From Paenibacillus whitsoniae (GTDB lineage Bacteria > Bacillota > Bacilli > Paenibacillales > NBRC-103111): DNA of 57,260 nt. Below, in pieces: positions 1-7,478 of this stretch. A program made the position numbers and the translations under genes. Numbering within the stretch: the stretch's first letter is position 1; every line of letters begins with the position of its first letter. The stretch is taken from NCBI RefSeq assembly GCF_003955665.1, contig NZ_RXHU01000032.1, positions 1 through 57,260 of the forward strand. The letters run 5' to 3'. The notes beneath the pieces were generated by a model. That model saw only the letters and a program-made list of their open reading frames with translations. It had not been told where the DNA came from and did no database searches.

Positions 1-142
1 TGCCGGTACCTTTACCAGTGCTCTTGCCGGTACCGTCAGTACCACCGCTGCTTTTTTTTGACATAGGATTTCGAACTAAGAACTCATCCAGCCCGGAATC
101 TTTAGCTTGTGTTATTAAATCTAGTATTTGAGTTTCTCCCAT
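1..142 (-). CDS. Gly/Ser/Thr/Lys-rich protein, N-terminal part only
   Basis: The first 47 codons of a minus-strand gene that runs off the left edge. The ATG at 142 follows a strong ribosome binding site (AAGGAAGG). The first 27 residues are an ordinary amphipathic stretch. From residue 28 the protein becomes low-complexity, made almost only of Ser, Lys, Gly, Thr and Asp. The gene is divergent from cotH, 145 bp away. CotH kinases phosphorylate Ser-rich tails of coat proteins such as CotB and CotG, so a coat-protein role and CotH substrate status are plausible, but both are inference. The family is not recognised. Confidence 0.6.
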   Translation of the reverse strand, partial: MGETQILDLITQAKDSGLDEFLVRNPMSKKSSGGTDGTGKSTGKGTG

Positions 143-254
143 ATTATCACCTTCCTTAAAATTTATTTACAATCAGATAGTGTATTCTATGTCTATTGAT
201 ATTAATTTGTTCTAGTGTTAAGCCCCAATTTATTATCAACACCACTTGCTTCCT

Positions 255-263
255 CATATGATA
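255..263 (+). promoter_or_regulatory. possible sporulation-sigma -10 element before cotH
   Basis: CATATGATA fits the sigma-K -10 pattern (CATA, three bases, TA) and partly that of sigma-E. It lies 25 bp before the cotH start. No convincing -35 element is seen at the expected distance, so the call rests on the -10 and on cotH being a mother-cell gene in Bacillus. Confidence 0.3.
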
Positions 264-287
264 TAAAAAAAGCAAGGGAATGATTTT

Positions 288-1373
288 ATGGAAGATACTT
301 CTATCCCCACTTATGGTATAACGATTGAGCCGAAAGATCTAAAGATACTAATGCAAGATGTATGGAAAGATGATCATGTTCCCTCCAGATTAGTTGTAGA
401 AAATATTCCTTATGAGATTGGATTATCCTATCGGGGAGATCATACCCGTAAATTTCGGAAGAAATCCTATAGCATCGACTTTAGGTCATATAAAGAAGAG
501 TTTGCTGCCCGTGAGATACACTTAAATGCTGAATACCGGGATCCTTCCTTAATACGCAACAAGCTTTCCTTTGATTTTTTCGAGAGTATTGGGAGTATTG
601 CTCCAATTAGTAAGCATGTCCTTCTAGAATTGAACGGGGAGACAAAGGGAATTTATCTAGAACTTGAATCGGTGGATGAATTCTTTTTACAAAAAAGAGG
701 ACTGCCGTCTGGTCCTATTTATTATGCCACGATCAACCATGCAAACTTTTCTCTATTAACACCAAAGGAAAAGCCAAAATCTTCACTTCTATCTGGATAT
801 TATCAAAAAATAGGTAGCGATAAGGATAATCAAGATTTAGAAAGGTTTATTATAAAAATAAATACAACTAACCGAGAGGAATTTGGTGAAGCGATTAAAA
901 AGGATATGAATATCGACAATTACTTATTGTGGCTATGCGGGGCCGTGTGTACCCAAAACTATGATGGGTTTATTCACAACTATTCTATATTTCGAAATGA
1001 AGAGACGGGTTTATATCAAATGATCCCTTGGGATTATGACGCAACTTGGGGTCGAAATTGGAATGGCGACATAATGGAATTTGATGCCGTTCCAATCGAA
1101 GGCTATAATACGCTCACTGCACGTCTTCTGGATGTTTTGGAAATAAGGCAGCAATACCGTCGTATGATGGCTGAGGTTCTAGAAACGAAATTTACAGTTA
1201 AGGCTATTGAACCTATGGTAGCCAATCTCCACAAGCAATTAAATCCCTATATTTCTTTAGATCCGTATAAGAAGCAAACTATTGCGCTATTTAATAGCGA
1301 GCCAGAATTAATCCTTCGCTTCATTGAACAACGCAACAGCTATCTTCGAAAGCATTTAAAGGATCTTGAGTAA
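288..1373 (+). CDS. cotH: CotH-family spore coat protein kinase
   Basis: At 361 residues this is the usual CotH length. CotH proteins are atypical secretory-kinase-like enzymes that phosphorylate Ser residues of spore coat proteins in the mother cell. Visible family blocks are RGDHTRKFRKKSYSI (residues 49-63, with the nucleotide-binding Lys region), EYRDPSLIRNKL (82-93), QNYDGFIHNYSIFRN (about 222-236, catalytic Asp/Asn loop) and MIPWDYDATWGRN (about 244-256, metal-binding DYD). There is no signal peptide, as expected for a mother-cell protein. An AAGGGA ribosome site precedes the ATG. The stop codon lies just before the ribosome binding site of the SET-domain gene, so the two are probably co-transcribed. 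The facing Ser/Thr/Lys-rich gene is a candidate substrate. Confidence 0.9.
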   Translation: MEDTSIPTYGITIEPKDLKILMQDVWKDDHVPSRLVVENIPYEIGLSYRGDHTRKFRKKSYSIDFRSYKEEFAAREIHLNAEYRDPSLIRNKLSFDFFESIGSIAPISKHVLLELNGETKGIYLELESVDEFFLQKRGLPSGPIYYATINHANFSLLTPKEKPKSSLLSGYYQKIGSDKDNQDLERFIIKINTTNREEFGEAIKKDMNIDNYLLWLCGAVCTQNYDGFIHNYSIFRNEETGLYQMIPWDYDATWGRNWNGDIMEFDAVPIEGYNTLTARLLDVLEIRQQYRRMMAEVLETKFTVKAIEPMVANLHKQLNPYISLDPYKKQTIALFNSEPELILRFIEQRNSYLRKHLKDLE

Positions 1374-1386
1374 AGGAGGGAGTACA

Positions 1387-1758
1387 CTGATAAAACTGAA
1401 AATGAGTAATACAAAGAAATATGGCAGAGGAATTTATGCAACCGGGAGTTTTAAAAAAGGTGATTTACTTGAGTCAGCCCCAATTATCGTTGTTTCCAAA
1501 AACGAATGGGAACAAATGAGGACAAGCATCCTCAAAAACTATGTATTTCGGTGGGGAGAGGATAAAGCTATAGCTCTAGGATACGGTTGTTTATACAATC
1601 ACTCTTTCTCTCCCAATGCGAGATATATCTCGAATAAAAAGAATCTAACCATTGACTTCTATGCCTACAAAGATATTGAAGCGGGAGAAGAGATTTTGAT
1701 TAATTACAATGGAGACCCTGAGGACCAATCTTCCTTGTGGTTTAAGGTCATCGATTAA
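1387..1758 (+). CDS. SET-domain protein, probable protein-lysine methyltransferase
   Basis: A small SET-domain protein of the kind that transfers a methyl group from S-adenosylmethionine to lysine. The hallmarks are KYGRGIYATGSF near the N-terminus, the catalytic-site block LYNHSFSPNA (Asn-His-Ser) and GEEILINYNGD near the end (YN in place of the usual YD or YG). The domain fills the whole protein. Start choice: AAAGGAGGG at 1372-1380 lies 6 bases before a CTG at 1387, giving a family-like N-terminus (IKLKMSNTKKYGRG). The upstream TTG at 1366 lies before this site and the ATG at 1402 is too far from it, so a CTG start is preferred. The gene follows cotH closely and probably shares its transcript. 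Its substrate is unknown; a coat or sporulation protein is only a guess. Confidence 0.85.
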   Translation: MIKLKMSNTKKYGRGIYATGSFKKGDLLESAPIIVVSKNEWEQMRTSILKNYVFRWGEDKAIALGYGCLYNHSFSPNARYISNKKNLTIDFYAYKDIEAGEEILINYNGDPEDQSSLWFKVID

Positions 1759-1781
1759 ACAGGTAGAATACTCTCCGAAAA

Positions 1782-1810
1782 TAAGGGCGTCCTCCAAGAG
1801 GGCGCCCTTA
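1782..1810. terminator. strong hairpin after the cotH-SET operon
   Basis: Arms AAGGGCG/CGCCCTT and CCTC/GAGG close on a three-base loop. There is no T-run on the plus strand, so it may be an RNA-stabilising hairpin or a weak terminator. It directly precedes repeat copy A. Confidence 0.55.
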
Positions 1811-1866
1811 AAGTTTCCCTTAAACGATGATACGGAGAACCGTACCATAAGTGACGGCGATAAAGG
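1811..1866 (+). repeat. dispersed palindromic element, copy A
   Basis: Contains the family core GAACCGTACCATAAGTGA followed by CGGCGA (1837-1860). It sits directly after a hairpin, as do copies D, E and F. The upstream pairing arm is degenerate here. Confidence 0.7.
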
Positions 1867-1991
1867 GTTGTCAAGTTCCTAAAGCCAGATTCCAAAACAG
1901 AGAGTAAAAATTCGAGGAGGGAGATTAGCTGGTAACGTTTGGCTGTGTTAGACATCAGTAGGCTTCCAAATTAAGCATCCTGAAGTCTTCT

Positions 1992-2203
1992 CTACAAATG
2001 GAAAAGCCCTTCAGCTTGTTGTTCAGCGGAAGGGCTACGCTTAAAGAATATTTCTCGGTCTCCTTGTTGAAGGCGAGCTCTTCGGTGGTTCCATGTAATC
2101 ATTCTCTGCAGGGAGACTTCCGCAGCTACTCGAGCAGTAAACGGATACTCGCATTCTAGCCTGCTGTCTTTTTCGAACGGATCAACCGTGATCTGTATCT
2201 TTA
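1992..2203 (-). pseudogene. decayed reading frame downstream of the DoxX gene
   Basis: About 70 codons are open on the minus strand with protein-like composition (for example ITVDPFEKDSRLECEYPF), ending in a stop at 1992. There is no start codon with a ribosome site, and the frame opens straight out of the duplicated promoter segment. It looks like the remnant of a second gene once driven by that segment. I do not recognise the family, and it could also be chance. Confidence 0.25.
2001..2036 (-). terminator. minus-strand terminator downstream of the DoxX gene
   Basis: On the minus strand AGCCCTT and AAGGGCT pair around an 18-base inner region that can pair further (CGCTG region), followed by TTTTC. 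It lies inside the last codons of the decayed reading frame described next. Confidence 0.6.
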
Positions 2204-2311
2204 CTGAACTTGATTTAAGCACAGTTAACCACATGCCGGGATCCTGATGCGAGTCGCTAGGCTCTGGCGATACTGAACTCTGTACGAGCACAGTATGTCG
2301 CGGAACTATGC
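2201..2311 (-). repeat. duplicated promoter/operator segment, downstream copy
   Basis: Imperfect direct repeat of 2688-2802. The first 30 bases (2201-2230) match 2688-2717 exactly. Downstream, the blocks GATGCGAGTCG, ATACTGAAC and AACTATGC are kept in order. Its -35 region is degraded compared with the other copy. Confidence 0.85.
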
Positions 2312-2326
2312 GTAACCGATGTATGA

Positions 2327-2674
2327 TTAAACAATCCAATTGAGCACAGGTACCACCAGGGCCAAGACTAGAAAATATACGGGCAGCATCACTTCATTGG
2401 CGTGGCTTTTCGCACGAATTTGGGTAACAAGAGCACCCAGCATGATGACGACAATCCACAAACCAGCTAGCGTGCCTGCCAGTTGCGACCAAATCCCAAT
2501 CAGCATCCCGATCCCGCCGAGAATTTCCGCTATACCGACTAGAATGCGAAATCCATCCGAATAGCCGTATTGTTTGAATGATTCGACCGGCTCTTTGGCT
2601 CCAAACTTCATAAATCCGACGATCACATAACCAATGCCCAGAATAATCTCAAGTATAATCGATACGATTTGCAA
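2327..2674 (-). CDS. DoxX-family membrane protein
   Basis: A small integral membrane protein of about 115 residues with the four hydrophobic helices of the DoxX family: an N-terminal helix leading into GFMKFGAKEP, then ILVGIAEILGGIGMLIGIW, a third helix in the LAGLWIVVIMLGALV region, and a last one at VYFLVLALVVPVLNW. DoxX-like proteins are often linked to redox or thiol stress, but the biochemical role of this subgroup is unsettled. Start choice: the ribosome site AAGGAGG lies 8 bases before a TTG at 2674, while the GTG at 2683 overlaps the ribosome site itself. The gene sits downstream of an Rrf2 regulator, with its own promoter in the 144 bp between them, so Rrf2 control is likely. A duplicate of that promoter segment lies just after this gene. 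Confidence 0.8.
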   Translation of the reverse strand: MQIVSIILEIILGIGYVIVGFMKFGAKEPVESFKQYGYSDGFRILVGIAEILGGIGMLIGIWSQLAGTLAGLWIVVIMLGALVTQIRAKSHANEVMLPVYFLVLALVVPVLNWIV

Positions 2675-2687
2675 CTTTTTCACCTCC

Positions 2688-2802
2688 TTACTGAACTTGA
2701 TTTAAGCACAGTTAACCTCATACGAGGGATGCAGATGCGAGTCGTCGATACACTCTTATGATACTGAACCCTGTATGAGTACAGTATATCACAAAACTAT
2801 GC
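2688..2802 (-). repeat. duplicated promoter/operator segment, DoxX-promoter copy
   Basis: Second copy of the repeat at 2201-2311. This one carries the intact promoter for the DoxX gene. Between the copies the best conserved part is an inverted-repeat region with ATACTG and CAGTAT arms just after the -10, a plausible Rrf2 operator. Confidence 0.85.
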
Positions 2803-2811
2803 TTATGTTAA
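2783..2811 (-). promoter_or_regulatory. sigma-A promoter for the DoxX gene
   Basis: On the minus strand TTAACA (2811-2806), a 17-base spacer and TATACT (2788-2783), preceded by TGA as a partial extended -10. The operator-like inverted repeat begins within the -10, so a bound repressor would block transcription. Confidence 0.6.
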
Positions 2812-2818
2812 GCGCAGT

Positions 2819-3265
2819 TTATACTTCGTTTTTAAAAACTTCTGCAGCAATTTGCTCAATCGTATACTGCTTGAAAACGTGAAGCGTACTCTCTTCCACT
2901 TGAGAAGACAATTCCTGAAAAAGGTTTCTTACTGAAGCCCCGCGTTCGCAGTCGAGCGTGGAATCGACCATCCCACTTCCCAAAGGATTGTACATTTGCA
3001 GAGCCCGGTAAACGTCCGCCACTGTAATCGAGCTTGCAGGTTTGGCCAGCAAGTAGCCGCCATCTCTGCCTTCCCTAGCCTCGACAAGATTTGCACGAAC
3101 CAGTTGACCTATCACCCGGCGCATAAACGTCGTTCCAGATTTCATCATACTCGCAATTTCTTTACTTGAAAGCACTTTATCTGATATCGAAAGTAAGACA
3201 AGTCCTTGTATGGCCAAACCGAATGCCGACGGAGTGACCGTGTTGTTTTTTTTCTTCAGATGCAT
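2819..3265 (-). CDS. Rrf2-family transcriptional regulator
   Basis: 148 residues, the normal length for Rrf2 proteins. A winged helix-turn-helix fills the first 90 residues (SSKEIASMMKSGTTFMRRVI, then the wing EGRDGGYLLAKP), followed by the dimerisation helix. Family members such as IscR and NsrR hold an Fe-S cluster on three cysteines. Here only one Cys (STLDCERGAS) is present, so a cluster is unlikely and a thiol or ligand switch more likely, as in CymR-like members. The ATG at 3265 has a GAGGTG ribosome site. The DoxX gene follows on the same strand with its own promoter. GTTTACA direct repeats upstream suggest autoregulation. Confidence 0.88.
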   Translation of the reverse strand: MHLKKKNNTVTPSAFGLAIQGLVLLSISDKVLSSKEIASMMKSGTTFMRRVIGQLVRANLVEAREGRDGGYLLAKPASSITVADVYRALQMYNPLGSGMVDSTLDCERGASVRNLFQELSSQVEESTLHVFKQYTIEQIAAEVFKNEV

Positions 3266-3296
3266 GGCAATTCACCTCAAATCCATTATGTACAAT

Positions 3297-3312
3297 GTTT
3301 ACACAGTTTACA
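3297..3312. promoter_or_regulatory. direct repeat upstream of the Rrf2 gene
   Basis: GTTTACA occurs twice with a 9-bp period, 32-47 bp before the rrf2-type start codon. The minus strand reads TTGTAAAC here, close to a -35 element. It could be an autoregulatory site. Confidence 0.35.
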
Positions 3313-3798
3313 AGATGTCCGATTTCGCTATTTAGGGCGACTCAAGGAAAACCTCTGGCTGAAGGAGGACACGGGTTCAGTCCGCGCGACATCGCTTCGT
3401 AGGGAGTATGGCATGGAACTCCATGCACGTGGAGAAAACTTGCCGATACAGACAACACGGAGAACCATATTATAAGTAGGGCGAAAAAACGATCGACGGC
3501 TTATACCCCATGCGATGTGCTTGGTATTTTCCTAGGGGGTTATATCAAGAGTTGGACAAGCTTTTACACTCGATAGTTCCGCGTTGAGCAATTCAATGGA
3601 ACTAATACTGCTACAGGCTCTTAATTCAGCGGATAATCTGACGGTCCCAGAAGGGAGCGCAAGCCGTGATGGCTCGTATGATTGGACATTGAGGTTGCAG
3701 ATGCCGTCGTCCCAATTATGTAGCCTTAGCCTTGATGTGTGTTGGGTAGAACCGTTCTTTCGTGAATTCTTCATATTGTTGAAAGCAGCTTGATTTTA
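3313..3798. other. gene-poor stretch between the Rrf2 and AraC genes
   Basis: Besides repeat copy C there are short open frames on both strands at 3532-3793, without convincing ribosome sites or family motifs. I see a small inverted repeat (GCATGG/CCATGC near 3410-3425) and no gene I can support. Confidence 0.6.
3438..3487 (+). repeat. dispersed palindromic element, copy C
   Basis: Close to the full-length form: ACTTGCCGATACAGAC, then CGGAGAACC, then TATAAGTAGGGCGAAAA. The stem is partly disrupted. It lies between two minus-strand genes. Confidence 0.65.
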
Positions 3799-4698
3799 TT
3801 AGCTGAACCGCTTGATATCACTCACCGGAGAGAAGCCGAACAAGCGCGCATATTCCCGGCTGAATTGGGAAGGGCTCTCATAGCCTACCTCGAACGCGAT
3901 ATCTGCCACATGGGTGGATTCGGTTAACAGGCGACGGCGTGCTTCCTGCAGTCGAATTTGCTTCTGATACTGTACCGGAGTCATGGCGGTCACTTCTTTG
4001 AAGTGACGATATAACGAGGAGGAGCTCATGTTCGCCAGTTCAGCTAATTCTTCGATGCGCAGCGGCTGGTTGTAATCCCTCTTGATCCGCTCGACCACCT
4101 CTGCAATAGAAGCGTAATTGCTTCCAGCCATGGCAATTTGCTTGAACACGTCCCCTTTATCATCGCTAAGGAGTCTGTAAATAATCTCACGTATGACGAG
4201 GGGCGCCAGTGCCGGAATGTCCTTCGGGGTCTCTAACAGGCCTACCAGTCTGACGGCTGCATCGAGGAGAGCATTATTCATTTTGCCTACGAATAGCCCT
4301 CTGTGATATCTCTTGGTGCTGTCTGGAAGTAATTCCGTCTCCTTCATAATCTGAAAGATTTGACTGGCCTCTAAATCTAGACGAATCGCTAGGTAGGGGA
4401 AATCAGGAGAGGACTGAGTGGCCCGGCCGGTTATCGGTACATCCAGGGACACCGCCAGGTAATCGGATACCCCGTATTGGTAGCGCTCATCTGCGAGCAT
4501 GATAACCTTCTCGCCTTGAGCTACAATGCATAGCGAAGGTTTTTGAATTCTGCATATCGGAACCTCGGAGTGGGAATCGCGGACCAGATGCAATGAGGGG
4601 ATCGGTGTATCGTGATCGCCATCTGTACCAGTGAACTTCTCGACGAGTTGCGCAAGCTCCAACTGTTTATAGTATGTTTTTTGAGCGTCATCCAACAT
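3799..4698 (-). CDS. AraC-family transcriptional regulator
   Basis: About 300 residues. The N-terminal half matches the AraC-type regulator N-terminal family (blocks PSLCIVAQGEKVIML and DYLAVSLDVPITG), a cupin-like sensing domain. The C-terminal 100 residues hold the two AraC helix-turn-helix motifs (IEELAELANMSSSSLYRHFK and VADIAFEVGYESPSQFSREY). Start choice: GGGAGGG at 4711-4705 sits six bases before the ATG at 4698; the in-frame ATGs at 4713 and 4704 overlap the ribosome site or sit right against it. The gene is divergent from a short-chain dehydrogenase gene, and relatives in this arrangement usually control the facing oxidoreductase. Its promoter and a two-turn direct-repeat operator lie in the shared intergenic region. 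Confidence 0.9.
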   Translation of the reverse strand: MLDDAQKTYYKQLELAQLVEKFTGTDGDHDTPIPSLHLVRDSHSEVPICRIQKPSLCIVAQGEKVIMLADERYQYGVSDYLAVSLDVPITGRATQSSPDFPYLAIRLDLEASQIFQIMKETELLPDSTKRYHRGLFVGKMNNALLDAAVRLVGLLETPKDIPALAPLVIREIIYRLLSDDKGDVFKQIAMAGSNYASIAEVVERIKRDYNQPLRIEELAELANMSSSSLYRHFKEVTAMTPVQYQKQIRLQEARRRLLTESTHVADIAFEVGYESPSQFSREYARLFGFSPVSDIKRFS

Positions 4699-4724
4699 TT
4701 CCATCCCTCCCATTATTGTGTTCC

Positions 4725-4753
4725 ATTATAAATTCAAGAACTTTATTTGTTAA
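4725..4753 (-). promoter_or_regulatory. sigma-A promoter for the AraC gene
   Basis: Minus-strand TTAACA (4753-4748), 17-base spacer and a consensus TATAAT (4730-4725), ending 26 bp before the chosen start. Confidence 0.65.
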
Positions 4754-4757
4754 GCGG

Positions 4758-4791
4758 AGTGAGAGTAATAGGCAAGAAAGTGAGAGTAATA
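4758..4791. promoter_or_regulatory. AraC-type operator, two direct repeats 21 bp apart
   Basis: AGTGAGAGTAATA is repeated exactly at 4758-4770 and 4779-4791. A 21-bp period places both half-sites on the same face of the helix, the classical arrangement for AraC-family dimers. It lies between the two divergent genes and abuts the AraC -35. Confidence 0.7.
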
Positions 4792-4894
4792 TTCTAACGG
4801 AATTTAGCCTGGAAGGAGCATAATAAGTTTGTTACAACAGACCTGTGGCAATTGCCCATATACACAGTAGTGATTATCCATTGGAGGGGAAAAT

Positions 4895-5734
4895 ATGCAA
4901 CATGCTAAAGTATGGTACGTGACCGGTGCTTCGAAAGGACTGGGACTGTCCTTGGTGAGAAAATTAATTGAGCGCGGATATAGAGTTGCTGCAACTTCAC
5001 GTAATATAGAAGATTTAAAGAAAGCTGTAGGTGAGGTGCCAGAAGAAAAATTCCTGCCGTTGACGGTTGATCTGACCCAAGCGGATTCGATTCAGGCATC
5101 CGTGAACAAGACGTACGAGCAGTTCGGGCAAATAGATGTGGCCGTTAACAATGCAGGCTATGGCATCGGCGGTGCGATTGAGGAGCTGTCGCAGAAGGAA
5201 ATCATGGCCAACTTTGAAGTCAATGTATTTGGTCCGATTAATGTCATTCAAAGTGTACTACCCTATATGCGGAAGCAGCGATCAGGGCATATCTTCAATA
5301 TTGCCTCAATTGCTGGCTTCGCTCCGCATGTGGGCTGGAGTGTATATGCAGCGACGAAGTTCTCGCTAATGGGATTGACGGAGGTGCTTGCTCAGGATGT
5401 GCAATCTCTGGGGATCAAAGTGACGGCAGTAGCACCCGGGGGGTTTAGAACCCAGTTTAATAAGGCAGATTCCCTGGTATTGTCTGCCAATAAAATTGAG
5501 GATTACAGCGAGCTTCACTCTGCGCACAATCAGTTCGTAGCAAAAGACGGCAAGCAGCTTGGCGATCCTGAAAAAGCGGCAGAGGTGTTCATCGATCTGG
5601 CGGAATCGTCGAATCCCCCGGTCCAATTGTTCCTGGGCAGTGATGCTTACCGGAGAGCGTCCGAGAAGCTGGACCAATTGCGTGAAGAACTGAAAGCGAA
5701 CAAGGCCATCAGCTTCCAGACTGATTTTGAATAA
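4895..5734 (+). CDS. short-chain dehydrogenase/reductase
   Basis: A 279-residue classical SDR. The cofactor-binding glycine motif is TGASKGLG (10-17), followed by the structural NNAG motif (about 85-88). The catalytic residues lie in NIASIAGF with Ser and SVYAATK with Tyr and Lys. The basic ATSRN at the end of beta-strand 2 suggests NADP(H). The tail (PVQLFLGSDAYRRASEKLDQ) matches the SDR group often annotated as oxidoreductases beside AraC regulators. A TTGGAGGGG ribosome site precedes the ATG. The substrate cannot be inferred. Expression is likely controlled by the divergent AraC protein through the 21-bp repeats. Confidence 0.9.
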   Translation: MQHAKVWYVTGASKGLGLSLVRKLIERGYRVAATSRNIEDLKKAVGEVPEEKFLPLTVDLTQADSIQASVNKTYEQFGQIDVAVNNAGYGIGGAIEELSQKEIMANFEVNVFGPINVIQSVLPYMRKQRSGHIFNIASIAGFAPHVGWSVYAATKFSLMGLTEVLAQDVQSLGIKVTAVAPGGFRTQFNKADSLVLSANKIEDYSELHSAHNQFVAKDGKQLGDPEKAAEVFIDLAESSNPPVQLFLGSDAYRRASEKLDQLREELKANKAISFQTDFE

Positions 5735-5899
5735 GCGGTGATCACTATCAAGTGAAGCTATATGATAGTATCAATATGCGTTGCTTGCGTTCGTTCAAGG
5801 ACAATATAGACAATGCAAATATGGGCAGTGAACCAGCATGATATTGGGATGACTGAATATACTTTGATGTGGGTTCAAACTGTTCGAAAAGGCGTGATC

Positions 5900-6481
5900 A
5901 TGCGAATGACAACGACTGGCCATCAAATGGACTATAGCTCCCCCTCATTGAATTTGTTTTTTGACTTAAGATATTCCCCTTACTTCGTGAAGGACGATTG
6001 GAACTTCATTCTTTATCAAACCGCGAAACAGCTACCTGTCATGCAAGGCTTAAGCTTGGTCGATGTAAATTTAAGCAGAGAACATAGCATAGAACCGCAT
6101 TGGCACCCCAACGCGAACGAACTCCTCTACGTGATCCAGGGGGAGATTATCGAATCCGTTCTGAATCCCGTTACCCTTCAACTTCTTAGTTACCGTGTCG
6201 GGCCGCAGCAATCGGTGTATATTCCGATGGGATGGTGGCATTGGACGAACGCAATCATGGATCACAGCCGCCTTGTGGCTACGTTCGATAATAAAAACTT
6301 TGAGATCGTGTATGGATCCGACATCCTGAGGAAGACGCCCCCGGAGGTATTCCAAATCGTATACGGCATAAATGCCGCTCAGTGGGCTGAAGTCATCAAG
6401 CAGGTCGATCAGACTGTAATTATCGGCCCGCCTGATGCAAGAGGGATTCGATGGCGAATAGGAACGAACGGGTCACGATAA
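5900..6481 (+). CDS. cupin-domain protein
   Basis: About 193 residues with one cupin barrel. Motif 1 is HWHPNANELLYVIQGE (His, His and Glu metal ligands), and motif 2 is QQSVYIPMGWWHW with the last His ligand, so the metal site is complete. The fold recalls single-domain relatives of oxalate decarboxylase, but the reaction is not predictable. Start choice: AAAAGG lies 7 bases before the ATG at 5900. An in-frame ATG at 5813 would add 29 residues with no good ribosome site. It stands alone downstream of the SDR gene, and the stop codon falls within its own terminator loop. Confidence 0.75.
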   Translation: MRMTTTGHQMDYSSPSLNLFFDLRYSPYFVKDDWNFILYQTAKQLPVMQGLSLVDVNLSREHSIEPHWHPNANELLYVIQGEIIESVLNPVTLQLLSYRVGPQQSVYIPMGWWHWTNAIMDHSRLVATFDNKNFEIVYGSDILRKTPPEVFQIVYGINAAQWAEVIKQVDQTVIIGPPDARGIRWRIGTNGSR

Positions 6482-6497
6482 AGGTGGCCTCTTTTTT
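6471..6497 (+). terminator. terminator of the cupin gene
   Basis: GGTCAC pairs with GTGGCC (one G-T pair) across a 7-base loop containing the stop codon, followed by TCTTTTTT. Confidence 0.55.
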
Positions 6498-6580
6498 CGT
6501 TCAAGCGGATATGGACGTATGAACGCAACCTTTCACTGGGAATAATAGGCGAAATGGATTTTGCGGAAGGAAGACGTCTT

Positions 6581-7432
6581 ATGCCGAATATGATCTGGTA
6601 CTACGGATTGATTGTCATCGGAGCCATCATTGCCTGCTATACGGTGTATCGAAAAGGAAACGCTGCGGAATGGCTTAGTTACTTTTTGTTCTCGACGGCT
6701 TGGACGTGGGTAGGAGAAGCCGTCGTACTCTTCGTATTCAATGCTTACGCCTATAAACCCGGACTTTATCAGGATCCCTTTTCCGAAAATATTATTGGCC
6801 ATATCATAGCCAATTCAGCATTATGGGCTTCGACCGCGGTTTGGGTGATGTATCTTCAACCGTCCTATCTCCTGATCGGATTGATTTCCGTCGGATTCAT
6901 GGTGGTCGAGGAGGTGTTTCTTAAAGCCGGCGTCTACAGTCATCATTGGTGGCAAACTTATATGACCGGCATCATTACCTTTGTTTTTTTGGCTGCTATA
7001 AAGAAATGGTACATCATTTTACATGAAACCAAACGTAAATTTCCTCGAATCATCGTTTTCTGGACGATCGCATGGATTATTTTGCAGACTCCGACTAGCG
7101 TGCTGATGCTTTTCGACAAGCAATTTTTTCGCGTGTATTGGGTCGAGAACCCTTACAGGGACAGCACGTTATTCAGCGGTTTTTTATATCACGTAATTTT
7201 AGCTTCTATTGTCATCTTCTTTATGTACGTGCCGAAGAACAAGTACTTGATGGTGGTCCCCCTTTTTATCCTGGCAGCAGCCGATGTCATACTCTTGAAC
7301 ACAGGCGTATTGATTTTCTACCATAATTGGAACCTGATTTACTTAATCTGCATTCGCGCTGCATCCTTGCTAATCATATACCTACTCGAGAAATTCACAT
7401 TAAACCAGGTACGGATTGAAAACACGACTTAG
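6581..7432 (+). CDS. multi-pass membrane protein of unknown function
   Basis: About 283 residues with roughly eight hydrophobic segments. Examples are WYYGLIVIGAIIACYTV at the start, a pair around SVGFMVVEEVFLKAGVY, and two near the C-terminus (LMVVPLFILAAADVILL and LIYLICIRAASLLIIYLL). Tryptophan and tyrosine are frequent at the helix ends. Start choice: GGAAGGAAG lies 7 bases before the ATG at 6581; an in-frame ATG at 6554 lacks a ribosome site. No transporter or enzyme motif is recognised. It recalls the hypothetical CBO0543-like membrane proteins common in Bacilli, but that resemblance is weak. Repeat copy B follows it on the same strand. Confidence 0.7.
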   Translation: MPNMIWYYGLIVIGAIIACYTVYRKGNAAEWLSYFLFSTAWTWVGEAVVLFVFNAYAYKPGLYQDPFSENIIGHIIANSALWASTAVWVMYLQPSYLLIGLISVGFMVVEEVFLKAGVYSHHWWQTYMTGIITFVFLAAIKKWYIILHETKRKFPRIIVFWTIAWIILQTPTSVLMLFDKQFFRVYWVENPYRDSTLFSGFLYHVILASIVIFFMYVPKNKYLMVVPLFILAAADVILLNTGVLIFYHNWNLIYLICIRAASLLIIYLLEKFTLNQVRIENTT

Positions 7433-7451
7433 GGGTAGGGGAGGTTGCTTG

Positions 7452-7478
7452 TGAACCGTACCATAAGTGACGGCGAAA
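7452..7478 (+). repeat. dispersed palindromic element, copy B (right half)
   Basis: The core GAACCGTACCATAAGTGA plus CGGCGAAAT is intact, but the left GCCGTTAC arm is missing. It sits 20 bp after the preceding stop codon. Confidence 0.65.

Larger units (their letters stand above)
1759..2326. other. gene-poor stretch after the SET gene
   Basis: Holds a hairpin, repeat copy A, a minus-strand terminator (2001-2036), a decayed minus-strand reading frame and the first copy of a duplicated promoter segment (2201-2311). Between 1867 and 1990 I see nothing recognisable. Confidence 0.7.

Noticed and set aside
3532..3793. Overlapping short open frames on both strands before the AraC gene
   Set aside because: No ribosome site, no family motif, and both strands are open, which points to composition rather than coding.
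5744..5769. Inverted repeat ACTATCA/TGATAGT after the SDR gene as a terminator
   Set aside because: Seven AT-rich pairs with a 12-base loop and no T-run are too weak.
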